Notes: generated from the sequence alone by a model not told the origin. Shown: positions 35,796 to 44,915, counted from the first letter of the stretch. The stretch is DNA of 64,000 nt from Citrobacter arsenatis (GCF_004353845.1 NZ_CP037864.1:1860001-1924000); one strand, 5' to 3'. Program-made: numbers and translations.

Positions 35796-37424
35796 ATGAT
35801 TCAACATAAATCGAAGATATTGACGTTTACGCTGTTAGCTGTCTGTTTGATGTCTATAAACGGCGCGGCGAGGGCGGCAAATGTTCCCGCAGGAACACTA
35901 CTTGCAGAAAAACAGGAACTGGTCAGAAATAACGGCAGCGAGCCAGCGTCCCTGGATCCGCATAAAGTCGAAAGCAACGTGGAGTTTAATTTAATCAGCG
36001 ATATGTTCGACGGACTGGTGGCCGTTAAGCCGGATGGGTCTATCGAACCCCGTCTTGCAGCGTCCTGGGAGAATAAAGACAACACCGTCTGGACCTTTCA
36101 TTTACGTCCGGGCATAACCTGGTCAGATGGTTCTGCAATTACCGCGCAGGATGTTGTCTGGAGCTGGCAGCGTCTGGTCTCGCCGCAAACGGCGTCACCT
36201 TATTCCTCGTATCTGGGCAATATGCATGTTGTGAACGCCATCGATATTGCTCAAGGGAAAAAAGATCCCACTACGCTGGGTGTAAAAGCCCTCGACGATA
36301 GCACGCTGGAAATTACCCTGACTCAGCCAACGGCGGCGTTTCTGGCGATGCTGGCCCACCCGTCGCTGGTCCCACTGGATAAAGTGCTGATAGGCCGCTT
36401 TGGCGATAAGTGGACTCGGCCAGAACATTTTGTCAGCAGCGGGGCGTATAAATTATCGCAGTGGGTGGTCAATGAGCGCATTGTTGCCGAGCGTAACCCG
36501 CATTACTGGGACGATCGGCACACGGTTATTAATAAGGTTACTTATTTGCCCATCAGTTCAGAGTCTGCTGACGTTAACCGCTATAAGGCCGGCGAAATCG
36601 ATATTGTGTATAGCGTACCGGTCAATCAGTTCGCGCAGTTGAAAAAGACGATGGGTGATGAACTCCATGTCTCACCTCAGCTTTCAACCTATTACTACCA
36701 GTTCAACACGACCCGAGCACCGTTTAATGACCCGCGCGTGCGTCGGGCGCTGAATATGGCATTAGATAAAGACATCATTGCACAAAAGGTGATGGGGCAG
36801 GGGCAACGTGCGGCGTGGGTTATCAGCCAGCCGGAAATAGGGGGCGTGCAACTGCATGCGCCGGAATATGCGTCGTGGCCGCTCGTAAAACGTATTGCTG
36901 AAGCGAAGAAACTGCTGGCTGAAGCTGGTTTTGGCCCTGAGCATCCGCTTAGCTTAAGTCTGCTCTACAACACGTTCGAAACACACCAGCGTATTGCCAT
37001 TGCCGCATCGTCAATGTGGAAGAAAAACCTCGGTGTAGAGACGAAGCTGCAAAATCAGGAATGGAAAACCATGCTGGACACCATGCACACCGGTAATTTT
37101 GACGTCGTGCGCTATGCGTGGATTGCCGATTATGATGATGCCTCAAGCTTCCTCAACATTTTCCGTACCGGTGATAGTGAAAATACCACGAAGTACAGTA
37201 ATCCCGCCTTTGACGAAGCGATGCGCAATGCGGCGAAGGCAACTTCGCTCCAGCAGCGAGGCAAGTACTACCAGCAGGCTGAAGACCTTTTAGGGGAAGA
37301 TGTGCCAGCGATTCCGGTTTACCACTACGTTCGTACGCATCTGGTTAAGCCGTGGGTGGGGGGATTTGCACCGGATAACCGGGGAAATTACTACACCAAA
37401 GATATGTACATCAAAAAACATTAA
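35796..37424 (+). CDS. OppA/MppA-like periplasmic oligopeptide-binding protein
   Basis: The 542-residue protein is a cluster C substrate-binding protein (SBP family 5). A signal peptide (ending NGAARA) is followed by NVPAGTLLAEKQELVRNNGSEPASLDPHK, almost the mature start of OppA and MppA, and the C-terminus is VKPWVGGFAPDNRGNYYTKDMYIKKH. The RNNGSEPASLDPHK segment resembles OppA and the later half (NLGVETKLQNQEWKTMLDTMHTGNFDVVRYAW) resembles MppA, so exact assignment is open. There are no permease or ATPase genes nearby; it may feed the OppBCDF transporter encoded elsewhere. GTAAAGGGA precedes the ATG. E. coli has no gene here between yccA and serT. Confidence 0.88.
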   Translation: MIQHKSKILTFTLLAVCLMSINGAARAANVPAGTLLAEKQELVRNNGSEPASLDPHKVESNVEFNLISDMFDGLVAVKPDGSIEPRLAASWENKDNTVWTFHLRPGITWSDGSAITAQDVVWSWQRLVSPQTASPYSSYLGNMHVVNAIDIAQGKKDPTTLGVKALDDSTLEITLTQPTAAFLAMLAHPSLVPLDKVLIGRFGDKWTRPEHFVSSGAYKLSQWVVNERIVAERNPHYWDDRHTVINKVTYLPISSESADVNRYKAGEIDIVYSVPVNQFAQLKKTMGDELHVSPQLSTYYYQFNTTRAPFNDPRVRRALNMALDKDIIAQKVMGQGQRAAWVISQPEIGGVQLHAPEYASWPLVKRIAEAKKLLAEAGFGPEHPLSLSLLYNTFETHQRIAIAASSMWKKNLGVETKLQNQEWKTMLDTMHTGNFDVVRYAWIADYDDASSFLNIFRTGDSENTTKYSNPAFDEAMRNAAKATSLQQRGKYYQQAEDLLGEDVPAIPVYHYVRTHLVKPWVGGFAPDNRGNYYTKDMYIKKH

Positions 37425-37527
37425 GCGCTATAGCCTGTATTTGTGCTGAATAAACGGTCAATTTGTTGTTATTTCAGTCGATTAACAACATTTTGGCTGT
37501 TTTTCAGGCAAACGAACACATTGGTGC

Positions 37528-37556
37528 TTTACAGGTCCGTTCGGGATGTTTATAGT
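37528..37556 (+). promoter_or_regulatory. serT promoter
   Basis: TTTACA and TATAGT are separated by 17 bases and followed by a GC-rich discriminator (GCGCC), the pattern of stringently controlled stable-RNA promoters. Confidence 0.8.
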
Positions 37557-37566
37557 GCGCCTCATT

Positions 37567-37654
37567 GGAAGCGTGGCCGAGCGGTTGAAGGCACCGGTCT
37601 TGAAAACCGGCGACCCGAAAGGGTTCTAGAGTTCGAATCTCTACGCTTCCGCCA
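37567..37654 (+). tRNA. serT: tRNA-Ser (anticodon UGA)
   Basis: 88 bases fold into a class II tRNA: acceptor GGAAGCG / CGCTTCC, anticodon loop CTTGAAA with anticodon TGA, long variable arm (CGACCCGAAAGGGTTC), T loop TTCGAAT, and encoded GCCA end. It matches E. coli serT. It marks the point where the conserved order (serT then hya in E. coli) changes to the T6SS locus. Confidence 0.97.
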
Positions 37655-37660
37655 AATCTA

Positions 37661-37694
37661 AACCCCAAGCTATTAAATAGCTTGGGGTTTTTCG
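37661..37694 (+). terminator. Terminator of serT
   Basis: A 12-bp stem AACCCCAAGCTA / TAGCTTGGGGTT with loop TTAAA is followed by TTTTCGTTTT. Confidence 0.85.
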
Positions 37695-38420
37695 TTTTAA
37701 CGCCATCCAGTATGCCATCGCTGATACTCTTGTGTTGGTCGTCCAGAGAAATCATCGAACTGGTTAGCGCGTCCTATTTCAGTTCACATCCTATACCCCT
37801 GTTTCACATGGCAATAATGACATCGAACTTACTGGTCAGCTTCAATTGCTTGAACGCAATATGCTGCCGGTTGTTATTAGGAATATTCTTATCGTGCGTT
37901 TTACCGATGCCACAAATGCCGGAAATCTCACCTATTATTTTGTGCCTACAGGCAGGAGGAATTACAGGTATAACCTTTTTGTGTGCTTCATCATTTTCCC
38001 GTCATTCTGGCGAGAACATCTTTGCCCACTTTGCACATATTCACTAGCAGCAATGAAATAAGTGATATGAGAAATATACATTCCATTTATCTTTTCTGAT
38101 CTGAAACCCTGTTTATGAAAAGGATGGGTGCGCCTGATATTTCTATATTGATTTAAATCAATTTAAGATCATTTTGTTAACAAATTTTTGTCTATTTCAA
38201 CTATCGCAACATAAGTGTTTGTTATTTGTGTCACTGGCAGTTCATTTTGCTGGTATATCAGCACTATTCACCACCAAGATTTAGAGGAAAATTCTTAAGT
38301 TATTTCTTATAGTAGTTTAAAGATCGGTAAATTTGATCTTGTGTCGATCATTATTCTATTATCGCTGGTAAACAACTGTAGTGTGAAAAGTGCGCACAGC
38401 GATAACCGAGGGATGATGAA
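37695..38420. other. Intergenic region between serT and the T6SS locus
   Basis: 726 bases without a supportable gene. The first 350 bases have moderate GC and short open frames; one (about 37752-38061, plus strand, containing NILIVRFTDATNAGNLTYYFVPTG) has no convincing start and could be a decayed gene. From about 38060 the region becomes AT-rich and probably holds the T6SS promoter and upstream regulatory sequence. GAGGGA precedes tssB. No direct repeat of the serT 3' end was seen. Confidence 0.5.
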
Positions 38421-38918
38421 ATGGCTGACAGTTTCCAGAATGAAGTGCCAAAGGCACGTATTAATCTCAAGCTCGATCTGCATACGGGAGGCGTTAGCAA
38501 GAAAACTGAACTCCCTCTGAAATTACTTATTGCGGGCGATTTCAGTAATGGTCAGGAATCTGCGCCATTGTCAGATCGTAAAAAAGTTAATCTGAACAAA
38601 AATAATTTTGACTCAGTACTTAGCGAATACTCTCCAAAAATAAACCTTACCGTTAAAAATACGCTTGCTGGCGACGGTAGCGAAGACAACATCAACCTGA
38701 CTTTCCAGAGCATGAAAGATTTTTCTCCGGAACAGATTTCTCGCCAAATACCCCAACTGAAAGCCATGCTTTCCATGCGTAATCTACTTCGCGATTTAAA
38801 AGCGAACCTGCTGGACAATCAGGCTTTCAGAAAGGAGCTGGAAAAAATTCTGCTGGATCCTGCCCTAAGCGCAGAACTCAGATCCGAACTTTCGGCCCTG
38901 GCACCTAAACAGCCCTAA
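38421..38918 (+). CDS. tssB: T6SS contractile sheath small subunit TssB (VipA)
   Basis: TssB and TssC form the contractile sheath that drives T6SS firing. The 165-residue protein begins MADSFQNEVPKARINLKLDLHTGG and contains the conserved ELPLKLLIAGDFS and a central FSPEQISRQIPQLKAMLSMRNLLRDLKANLLDN segment, typical of TssB. It opens the locus, and tssC follows in the usual order. GAGGGA lies seven bases before the ATG. Confidence 0.96.
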   Translation: MADSFQNEVPKARINLKLDLHTGGVSKKTELPLKLLIAGDFSNGQESAPLSDRKKVNLNKNNFDSVLSEYSPKINLTVKNTLAGDGSEDNINLTFQSMKDFSPEQISRQIPQLKAMLSMRNLLRDLKANLLDNQAFRKELEKILLDPALSAELRSELSALAPKQP

Positions 38919-38956
38919 CCCTCACGATGTCACAACGGATTAATCAAGGAATGCTC

Positions 38957-40498
38957 ATGTCTGTACAAAATGAAACTACTGCGGGTGGTGAAAGCATTGC
39001 GCTGGAACGTCCTGTCGCGGGCGGGGTTTATGCGTCCCTGTTTGAGAAAATCAACCTGAACCCGGTCTCTGAGCTGAGTGCGCTGGACATCTGGCAGGAC
39101 GCGCAGGCGATGTCTGACGCCACTGCGGATGAACGATTAACGGCCGGAATGCAGGTATTTCTCGAGTGTCTGACAAAATCGGGCTCAAAAGTTGAAAAAC
39201 TCGACAAAAACCTGATTGACTATCATATCGCTGAGCTGGACTACCAGATTAGCCGCCAGCTTGATGCTGTCATGCACCATGAGGACTTTCAGGCGGTAGA
39301 AAGTCTGTGGCGTGGTGTTAAGTCCCTGGTCGACAAAACGGATTTTCGCCAGAACGTGAAAGTTGAATTGCTGGATATGTCGAAAGAAGACCTGCGTCAG
39401 GACTTTGAAGACAGTCCAGAAATTATCCAGAGCGGATTATACAAACACACCTATATTGATGAATATGACACACCGGGCGGCGAGCCTGTTGCTGCGCTGA
39501 TTTCCGCCTACGAATTTGATGCGTCTGCGCAGGATGTCGCTCTGTTGCGCAACATCTCTAAAGTGTCTGCCGCCGCACATATGCCGTTTATCGGCTCTGC
39601 TGGGCCGAAATTCTTCCTGAAGGATTCGATGGAGGAAGTGGCGGCCATCAAGGACATTGGTAACTACTTTGACCGCGCTGAGTACATTAAGTGGAAATCT
39701 TTCCGCGAGACAGATGATTCTCGTTATATCGGTCTGGTGATGCCGCGCGTACTGGGTCGTCTACCGTATGGTCCGGACACGGTGCCGGTGCGCAGCTTCA
39801 ACTATGTCGAAGAAGTGAAAGGCCCGGATCACGATAAATACCTATGGACTAACGCCTCGTTTGCATTTGCAGCCAACATGGTACGCAGCTTTATCAACAA
39901 CGGCTGGTGCGTGCAAATCCGTGGCCCGCAGGCTGGTGGCGCTGTTCAGGACCTGCCTATTCATCTGTATGACCTGGGCACCGGCAATCAGGTCAAGATC
40001 CCGTCAGAAGTGATGATCCCTGAAACCCGCGAATTTGAATTTGCCAATCTGGGCTTCATTCCTTTGTCTTACTACAAGAACCGCGATTACAGCTGTTTCT
40101 TCTCTGCGAACTCCACACAAAAGCCGGCCACGTATGACACCGCTGATGCTACTGCCAACAGTCGCATCAATGCGCGTTTGCCGTACATCTTCCTGCTGTC
40201 GCGTATCGCGCACTACCTGAAGCTGATTCAGCGCGAAAACATCGGTACCACCAAGGATCGCCGACTTCTGGAGCTGGAGCTGAACACTTGGGTTCGTAGT
40301 CTGGTGACTGAAATGACCGATCCGGGCGACGAGCTGCAGGCGTCCTACCCGTTGCGCGATGCGAAAGTGGTGGTGGAAGATATCGAGGACAACCCAGGCT
40401 TCTTCCGCGTGAAGCTGTACGCTATCCCGCATTTCCAGGTAGAAGGGATGGACGTCAATCTGTCACTGGTATCCCAGATGCCGAAGGCGAAATCATAA
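38957..40498 (+). CDS. tssC: T6SS contractile sheath large subunit TssC (VipB)
   Basis: TssC is the large sheath subunit. From the ATG at 38957 (AAGGA seven bases before) the protein has 513 residues. Conserved blocks include HHEDFQAVESLWRGVKSLVDKTDF, FGDxx-like core strands around VALLRNISKVSAAAHMPFIGS, and the C-terminal NPGFFRVKLYAIPHFQVEGMDVNLSLVSQMPKAKS. An open extension of ten codons upstream lacks a ribosome site. Confidence 0.96.
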   Translation: MSVQNETTAGGESIALERPVAGGVYASLFEKINLNPVSELSALDIWQDAQAMSDATADERLTAGMQVFLECLTKSGSKVEKLDKNLIDYHIAELDYQISRQLDAVMHHEDFQAVESLWRGVKSLVDKTDFRQNVKVELLDMSKEDLRQDFEDSPEIIQSGLYKHTYIDEYDTPGGEPVAALISAYEFDASAQDVALLRNISKVSAAAHMPFIGSAGPKFFLKDSMEEVAAIKDIGNYFDRAEYIKWKSFRETDDSRYIGLVMPRVLGRLPYGPDTVPVRSFNYVEEVKGPDHDKYLWTNASFAFAANMVRSFINNGWCVQIRGPQAGGAVQDLPIHLYDLGTGNQVKIPSEVMIPETREFEFANLGFIPLSYYKNRDYSCFFSANSTQKPATYDTADATANSRINARLPYIFLLSRIAHYLKLIQRENIGTTKDRRLLELELNTWVRSLVTEMTDPGDELQASYPLRDAKVVVEDIEDNPGFFRVKLYAIPHFQVEGMDVNLSLVSQMPKAKS

Positions 40499-40515
40499 GC
40501 TAAGGCAGGACGCCA

Positions 40516-41853
40516 ATGAAGACGGAACAACCGTTATGGGGCAGGGGCCAGATGGTCTCTCCTCAGCACTTCCAGCAACAGGCCGCATATGCGGCATGGT
40601 CTGCGGAATGCATTGCCCGACTGGGTCTCTCCCAGCCCTGGGGTATGATTGACGCTACCTTCGAGACGGATGTACTGAAATTGGGGCGCCTGCAGGCCCG
40701 TCATCTGCACGTTCGCTTCCCGGACGGCACGTTGATTGACACCAACAATGCTGATGCCTTACCACCTGTCCTGTCGCTGGACGGCGAATCGAGTGATGTG
40801 GTGCTGCTGGCCCTTCCGCTGATGCGTGCAAACGGCGGTAACTGCCTTAAACCCGATGAAGTGGCTGAACGTCCGGTACGCTTTCGCCAGCGCTGGCGGG
40901 ATGTTCGCAACACCTTTGGGGAAGACACCCGCCAGATTGCGGTGATACAGCCGGAACTGACCCTGCGCTTTGCCCATCAGAATAATAGCGATTACCTGAC
41001 CTGTCCTGTCGCCCGTTTGCAGCAGGATTCTCAGGGAGTCTGGTTGATTGACGAGACATTCCTGCCGCCACTCCTGACCGTCCAGGGGAGCCGTTGGCTG
41101 ACTACGCAGCTTGAGCAACTGATGACCCAACTACGTGCGCGTTTGAGCCGCCTGATGGCGATGCGCCGTGAAAGTAATGAACGCATGGCTGATTTTGCCG
41201 TAGCTGACGTTTCCCTGTTCTGGTTACTGAACGCTCTGAACAGTGCAGAACCCGTTCTTGGTCAGTTTCAGCGTAATCCGCAAAGCCCACCTGAGCGTCT
41301 GTACCCGGAACTTTCACGCCTGGCCGGGAGCTTACTGACGTTCTCACTGGAACACCAGGTGAGCGCCATTCCGGTCTGGCAGCATGAGCAATTGAATACG
41401 GTGTTCCCGCCGCTGTTCGATTTACTGTCTGACCTGCTGGAAGCCAGTCTGCCTTCTCGGGTGGTGGCCATTGAGCTTGAGCGTGATGTCCGGCTGCACT
41501 TCTGGCAGGCTCGCCTGCACGACCCTAGACTGCGTGAAGGGGCTGACTACTACCTCTCCGTGCGTTCACCGATGTCAGTGGCACAGCTACAGGAACAGTT
41601 TCCGCGCCAGTGTAAGGTTGGCAGCCCGGATCATGTGCGTGGGATCGTCAATTCCTCCCGAGTGGGCGTACCGCTGATGCCTCTGCGCCATGTGCCGGCC
41701 GCTATTCCGCTTCGCCTGGAAAACCAATATTTCAGTCTCGATGTTTCCCATCCGCTGGCAACTGAAATGCTCCAGAGCGGGAGCTGCATGTTTTACGTTC
41801 CCGGCATGCTCGGCGAGCCTGAACTTGAACTCTTTGCGGTACTGAGAACATGA
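40516..41853 (+). CDS. tssK: T6SS baseplate protein TssK
   Basis: TssK is a baseplate subunit that connects the wedge to the TssJLM membrane complex. The 445-residue protein starts with the family signature PLWGRGQMVSPQHFQQQAAY and has the central and C-terminal parts (RESNERMADFAVADVSLFWLLNALNSAEP; LFAVLRT at the end). It overlaps tssL by four bases (ATGA), which suggests coupling. Confidence 0.95.
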   Translation: MKTEQPLWGRGQMVSPQHFQQQAAYAAWSAECIARLGLSQPWGMIDATFETDVLKLGRLQARHLHVRFPDGTLIDTNNADALPPVLSLDGESSDVVLLALPLMRANGGNCLKPDEVAERPVRFRQRWRDVRNTFGEDTRQIAVIQPELTLRFAHQNNSDYLTCPVARLQQDSQGVWLIDETFLPPLLTVQGSRWLTTQLEQLMTQLRARLSRLMAMRRESNERMADFAVADVSLFWLLNALNSAEPVLGQFQRNPQSPPERLYPELSRLAGSLLTFSLEHQVSAIPVWQHEQLNTVFPPLFDLLSDLLEASLPSRVVAIELERDVRLHFWQARLHDPRLREGADYYLSVRSPMSVAQLQEQFPRQCKVGSPDHVRGIVNSSRVGVPLMPLRHVPAAIPLRLENQYFSLDVSHPLATEMLQSGSCMFYVPGMLGEPELELFAVLRT

Positions 41854-42539
41854 GTGAATTTAAACGCGGTATCGCCGCGTCCATTGATATTGATGCGCTA
41901 TTACAGGATACCTGGCTGCAAGTCATCAGCCTGCGTTACGGTCCACAGTTTCAGGATGGGGAAGGACGTGTGTTGTGGGAGCGTTGCGTCGCTGATGTGG
42001 AGCGCGTACAGCGTGAGCTGAAGGCGTGTGAATTGGATGAGGCCAGTTGCCGCCACATCATGACTGCGCAATGTGCCCTGCTTGATGAAGCGGTCAAAGG
42101 CCGGGGTGTGGACGATGATGCCTGTGTGCAGTGGTATGACATTCCGCTACAGGGGCACTTTCTCGGCACTATGGATGCCGGTGACACCCTGTGCGATCGG
42201 ATGCGCGATGTGCTGCGTGAACCGACGCCGGAGAACGCCGTGCTGACCTGTTTCCAGCGGGTGATGATGCTCGGTTTTCGGGGAAGCTTCTACTCCTTGA
42301 ATGATCCGCAACGCCAGCAGCTTGTCGACGCTCTGAGTGGGCAAGTTACCCCATTCAGCTATCCACAGACGCATCCTGTTTTGGTGGAAAGTCATGCCGG
42401 GCGAGGCATAGATGTCTGGCTGGCTTCCTGGCCTGTGCGGATCTGTCTGAGCGCAATGATTCTCGCCGCGCTCTGGTGGGGATTGAATCACTGGCTTGAT
42501 CAGACGCTGCTTACCCTACTGCCTGGAGTGGTGAAATGA
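41850..42539 (+). CDS. tssL: T6SS membrane complex protein TssL (DotU family)
   Basis: TssL is the short inner-membrane component of the TssJLM complex. The 229-residue protein has a cytoplasmic helical DotU domain (DIDALLQDTWLQVISLRYG, CALLDEAVKG, FYSLNDPQRQQLVDALSG) and one C-terminal membrane helix (about residues 187-211). It has no peptidoglycan-binding domain itself; the next gene supplies an OmpA-like domain. It overlaps both neighbours by ATGA. Confidence 0.94.
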   Translation: MSEFKRGIAASIDIDALLQDTWLQVISLRYGPQFQDGEGRVLWERCVADVERVQRELKACELDEASCRHIMTAQCALLDEAVKGRGVDDDACVQWYDIPLQGHFLGTMDAGDTLCDRMRDVLREPTPENAVLTCFQRVMMLGFRGSFYSLNDPQRQQLVDALSGQVTPFSYPQTHPVLVESHAGRGIDVWLASWPVRICLSAMILAALWWGLNHWLDQTLLTLLPGVVK

Positions 42540-44248
42540 GCCCAGCGCAACTGCGTGGGTTGGCGTTGGGGGCAGCGTTACTAAGCGGTGTGGTTTGCCT
42601 TGGCTTCCTGCCGGTAGCGAGGCTGGCTGCGGTCGTCTTCTGGCTTGCCACTCTGGGACTGATTGCGGCGGTGTGGATTGCGTCCAGCCGTAGCGTTGAG
42701 CCGAAAAAGACGCTGCAATTGGACAATTTGCCTGAATCAACTTATCGCCAGCCGGTGGTACTGGTCTGTGGGGATTTGCCCCAGCCTTGGCCGCAGACAT
42801 CACTGGTACTCACGGTAACTCAGGGCTGCTGGATCCGTGTGGAGGATCATCAGGATCTGGGGCAGGTTGCCCGTCAGGTTTTGTGGTTGCGTCCGAACTG
42901 GGGACGCCAATTGTCCGTGATGGTTACTGTCTGCCCACAAAAGCATGCTGATGCAGAGGCGTTGACCAGCCATCTGCTGTCGCTGCGCTGGCAGATAAGC
43001 CAGTTGCGTAAGAAAACAGGGCATAGCGTTCCACTAGTGCTTAACGGCCAGACTGGCAGCATGATGATGAACGACATGCTCTGGCAGACCGCCTTCCCGG
43101 GTGATGGTATCAGCGTGTGGCGCGAATCTTCTGCACCGAGTTCTATTACGGCGTGGATCACTACGGGTGGGGCAATGGCCATGCACCAGCAGGTGCTGAT
43201 GAACAGCCTGATGACCTGGTTTCATATGCATGTCAACGCCGTGTTTATGGATGAAAATCCCGATGTTCCGGTTATTGCACCTGCCGCGGTGCTGTGGGGA
43301 ATGGGGCCAGTCCAGGCCGGGAGTCTGCCTTCATCAGTCTGGACAGTCTGGCTGTCCCGTTGCACATCCCTGCAGCAGGTGGCGGGCTGGCAACCGCATG
43401 AGACGGACAGTACCGTGATTTCGCTGTTCCCTGATTTTGTCCTGCCGTTGCTGCCGGAAGCGGAAGGTCTTACGCCTCGTGGTCGTACCTGGCGCTGTGC
43501 ACTCGGTATTTTCACTTTTGCCGCTGCGGTTGCCTTACTGAGCAGTGGCTGGAATAACCGCCAACTCCTGTATCGGGTGAGCTTCGATATTACCCGTTAC
43601 GACCGTATTTCTATGGACGACTATGGTCCGAAAGCCGATGCGTTTGCCGTTTTGCGTGGCGATGCCGCGCAGTTGGATGACTGGGCGCGTAATGGCGTAC
43701 CGACCAGAATGGGCCTCGGTTTGTATCAGGGGGAGCGCCTGCGGATACCGGTGCTGGATGCCATTCGTTCGTATGTTCCACCGTCACCGCCGCCCAAATC
43801 GCAGCCGAAACCCAAACCGGTACCGAAAATTGTCCGCCTCGACAGCATGTCGCTGTTTGATTCTGGCAAATCTGTGCTGAAAACCGGTTCTACCAAAATG
43901 CTGGTCAATTCGCTGGTCGGAATTAAGGCTAAGCCGGGCTGGCTAATTGTCGTGGCTGGGCATACTGACAATACCGGTAATCCGCAACTGAATCAGACGT
44001 TATCCCTTAAGCGTGCCGAGTCGGTACGGAACTGGATGCGGGACACTGGCGATGTCCCGGAAAGCTGTTTTGCGGTGCAGGGGTATGGCGCAGGACGTCC
44101 GATCGCAACCAATGACACCACGGAGGGCCGCGCGCTCAACCGTCGTGTTGAAATCAGTCTGGTACCACAGGCCAATGCCTGCCTGATACCGGGCAAACCC
44201 TCAGCGTCGTCGCAGGATGATGGCGCATCACAACATAATGGAGAGTAA
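42536..44248 (+). CDS. T6SS-associated OmpA-family membrane protein
   Basis: The 570-residue protein has two membrane helices at the N-terminus (about residues 5-50), a large middle region, another hydrophobic helix near residue 325 (RCALGIFTFAAAVALLSSG), a proline-rich linker (PPSPPPKSQPKPKPVPK) and a C-terminal OmpA-like peptidoglycan-binding domain (about 435-555: LFDSGKSVLKTGSTKML, VAGHTDNTGNPQLNQTLSLKRAESV, GRALNRRVEISL). It probably anchors the TssJLM complex to the cell wall, like TagL or TssL C-terminal extensions. The middle region is not recognised. Confidence 0.88.
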   Translation: MSPAQLRGLALGAALLSGVVCLGFLPVARLAAVVFWLATLGLIAAVWIASSRSVEPKKTLQLDNLPESTYRQPVVLVCGDLPQPWPQTSLVLTVTQGCWIRVEDHQDLGQVARQVLWLRPNWGRQLSVMVTVCPQKHADAEALTSHLLSLRWQISQLRKKTGHSVPLVLNGQTGSMMMNDMLWQTAFPGDGISVWRESSAPSSITAWITTGGAMAMHQQVLMNSLMTWFHMHVNAVFMDENPDVPVIAPAAVLWGMGPVQAGSLPSSVWTVWLSRCTSLQQVAGWQPHETDSTVISLFPDFVLPLLPEAEGLTPRGRTWRCALGIFTFAAAVALLSSGWNNRQLLYRVSFDITRYDRISMDDYGPKADAFAVLRGDAAQLDDWARNGVPTRMGLGLYQGERLRIPVLDAIRSYVPPSPPPKSQPKPKPVPKIVRLDSMSLFDSGKSVLKTGSTKMLVNSLVGIKAKPGWLIVVAGHTDNTGNPQLNQTLSLKRAESVRNWMRDTGDVPESCFAVQGYGAGRPIATNDTTEGRALNRRVEISLVPQANACLIPGKPSASSQDDGASQHNGE

Positions 44249-44252
44249 TTCC

Positions 44253-44744
44253 ATGGCAATTCCTGTTTATCTTTGGCTGAAGGACGATGGCGGCGCGGAC
44301 ATTAAAGGCTCTGTGGACGTTCAGGATCGTGAAGGCAGCATCGAGGTGGTCGCTCAGGAACATAACCTGTACATCCCGACCGACAATAACACCGGCAAGC
44401 TGACCGGCACGCGTATCCATACCCCTTTCTTATTTACCAAGGAAATCGACTCCTCAAGTCCATACCTGTACAAGGCTGTGACCACCGGTCAGACCCTGAA
44501 GTCTGCGGAATTCAAGTGGTACAAAATCAACGATGCAGGTCAGGAAGTTGAGTATTTCAATACCAAATTAGAAAACGTCAAAGTGGTGAAAGTTGCACCT
44601 GTGATGCACGACATCAAGGATCCTTCTTTCGAGAAACATAACCACCTTGAGCAGATCGAACTGCGTTACGAAAAAATCACCTGGACCTACAAAGACGGCA
44701 ACATTATTCATTCCGATTCCTGGAACGAACGCGCCACCGCGTAA
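44253..44744 (+). CDS. hcp: T6SS tube protein Hcp (TssD)
   Basis: Hcp forms hexameric rings that stack into the inner tube and carry or chaperone effectors. The 163-residue product starts MAIPVYLWLKDDGGADIKGSVDV and has the EHNLYIPTDNNTGKLTGTRIHTPFLFTKEIDSSSPYLYKAV block of the family. The frame opens 12 codons upstream, but GGAG lies nine bases before the ATG at 44253. Two hairpins follow, so hcp may be expressed in excess of the downstream genes. Confidence 0.95.
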   Translation: MAIPVYLWLKDDGGADIKGSVDVQDREGSIEVVAQEHNLYIPTDNNTGKLTGTRIHTPFLFTKEIDSSSPYLYKAVTTGQTLKSAEFKWYKINDAGQEVEYFNTKLENVKVVKVAPVMHDIKDPSFEKHNHLEQIELRYEKITWTYKDGNIIHSDSWNERATA

Positions 44745-44750
44745 GCCGCA

Positions 44751-44781
44751 AGCGGGCAGAGTTTCTCTGTCCGCTTTTTTT
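44751..44781 (+). terminator. Intrinsic terminator after hcp
   Basis: Stem AGCGGGCAGAG / CTCTGTCCGCT (one G-T wobble) with loop TTT, followed by TTTTTTTG. Confidence 0.8.
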
Positions 44782-44822
44782 GTTTTGCTGAGCGTCCGTA
44801 GCTAGCGGGCGTTCAGCAAAAC
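44782..44822 (+). promoter_or_regulatory. Second long hairpin between hcp and clpV
   Basis: GTTTTGCTGAGCGTCCG pairs with GCGGGCGTTCAGCAAAAC around loop TAGCTA, with two wobble positions. It overlaps the T run of the preceding terminator. Role unknown; it may stabilise the hcp transcript end or be an attenuator for clpV. Confidence 0.65.
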
Positions 44823-44915
44823 AGTATCACATCCCGGAAACAGACCTTATGGGCCTCGGTAACGGCCAGGGGCGGTAGCGTGTCCGAAAGGTCCTCAACA
44901 GTGAGTAAATGCAGC

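Noticed and set aside
37682..38047. Open frame of 121 codons after the serT terminator
   Set aside because: It begins inside the terminator, has no ribosome site and its composition does not resemble a bacterial protein.
38235..38251. Sigma-54-like promoter (TGGCAG ... TTTGCT) upstream of tssB
   Set aside because: The GG and GC elements are one base too far apart for the usual spacing, and no activator gene is nearby.
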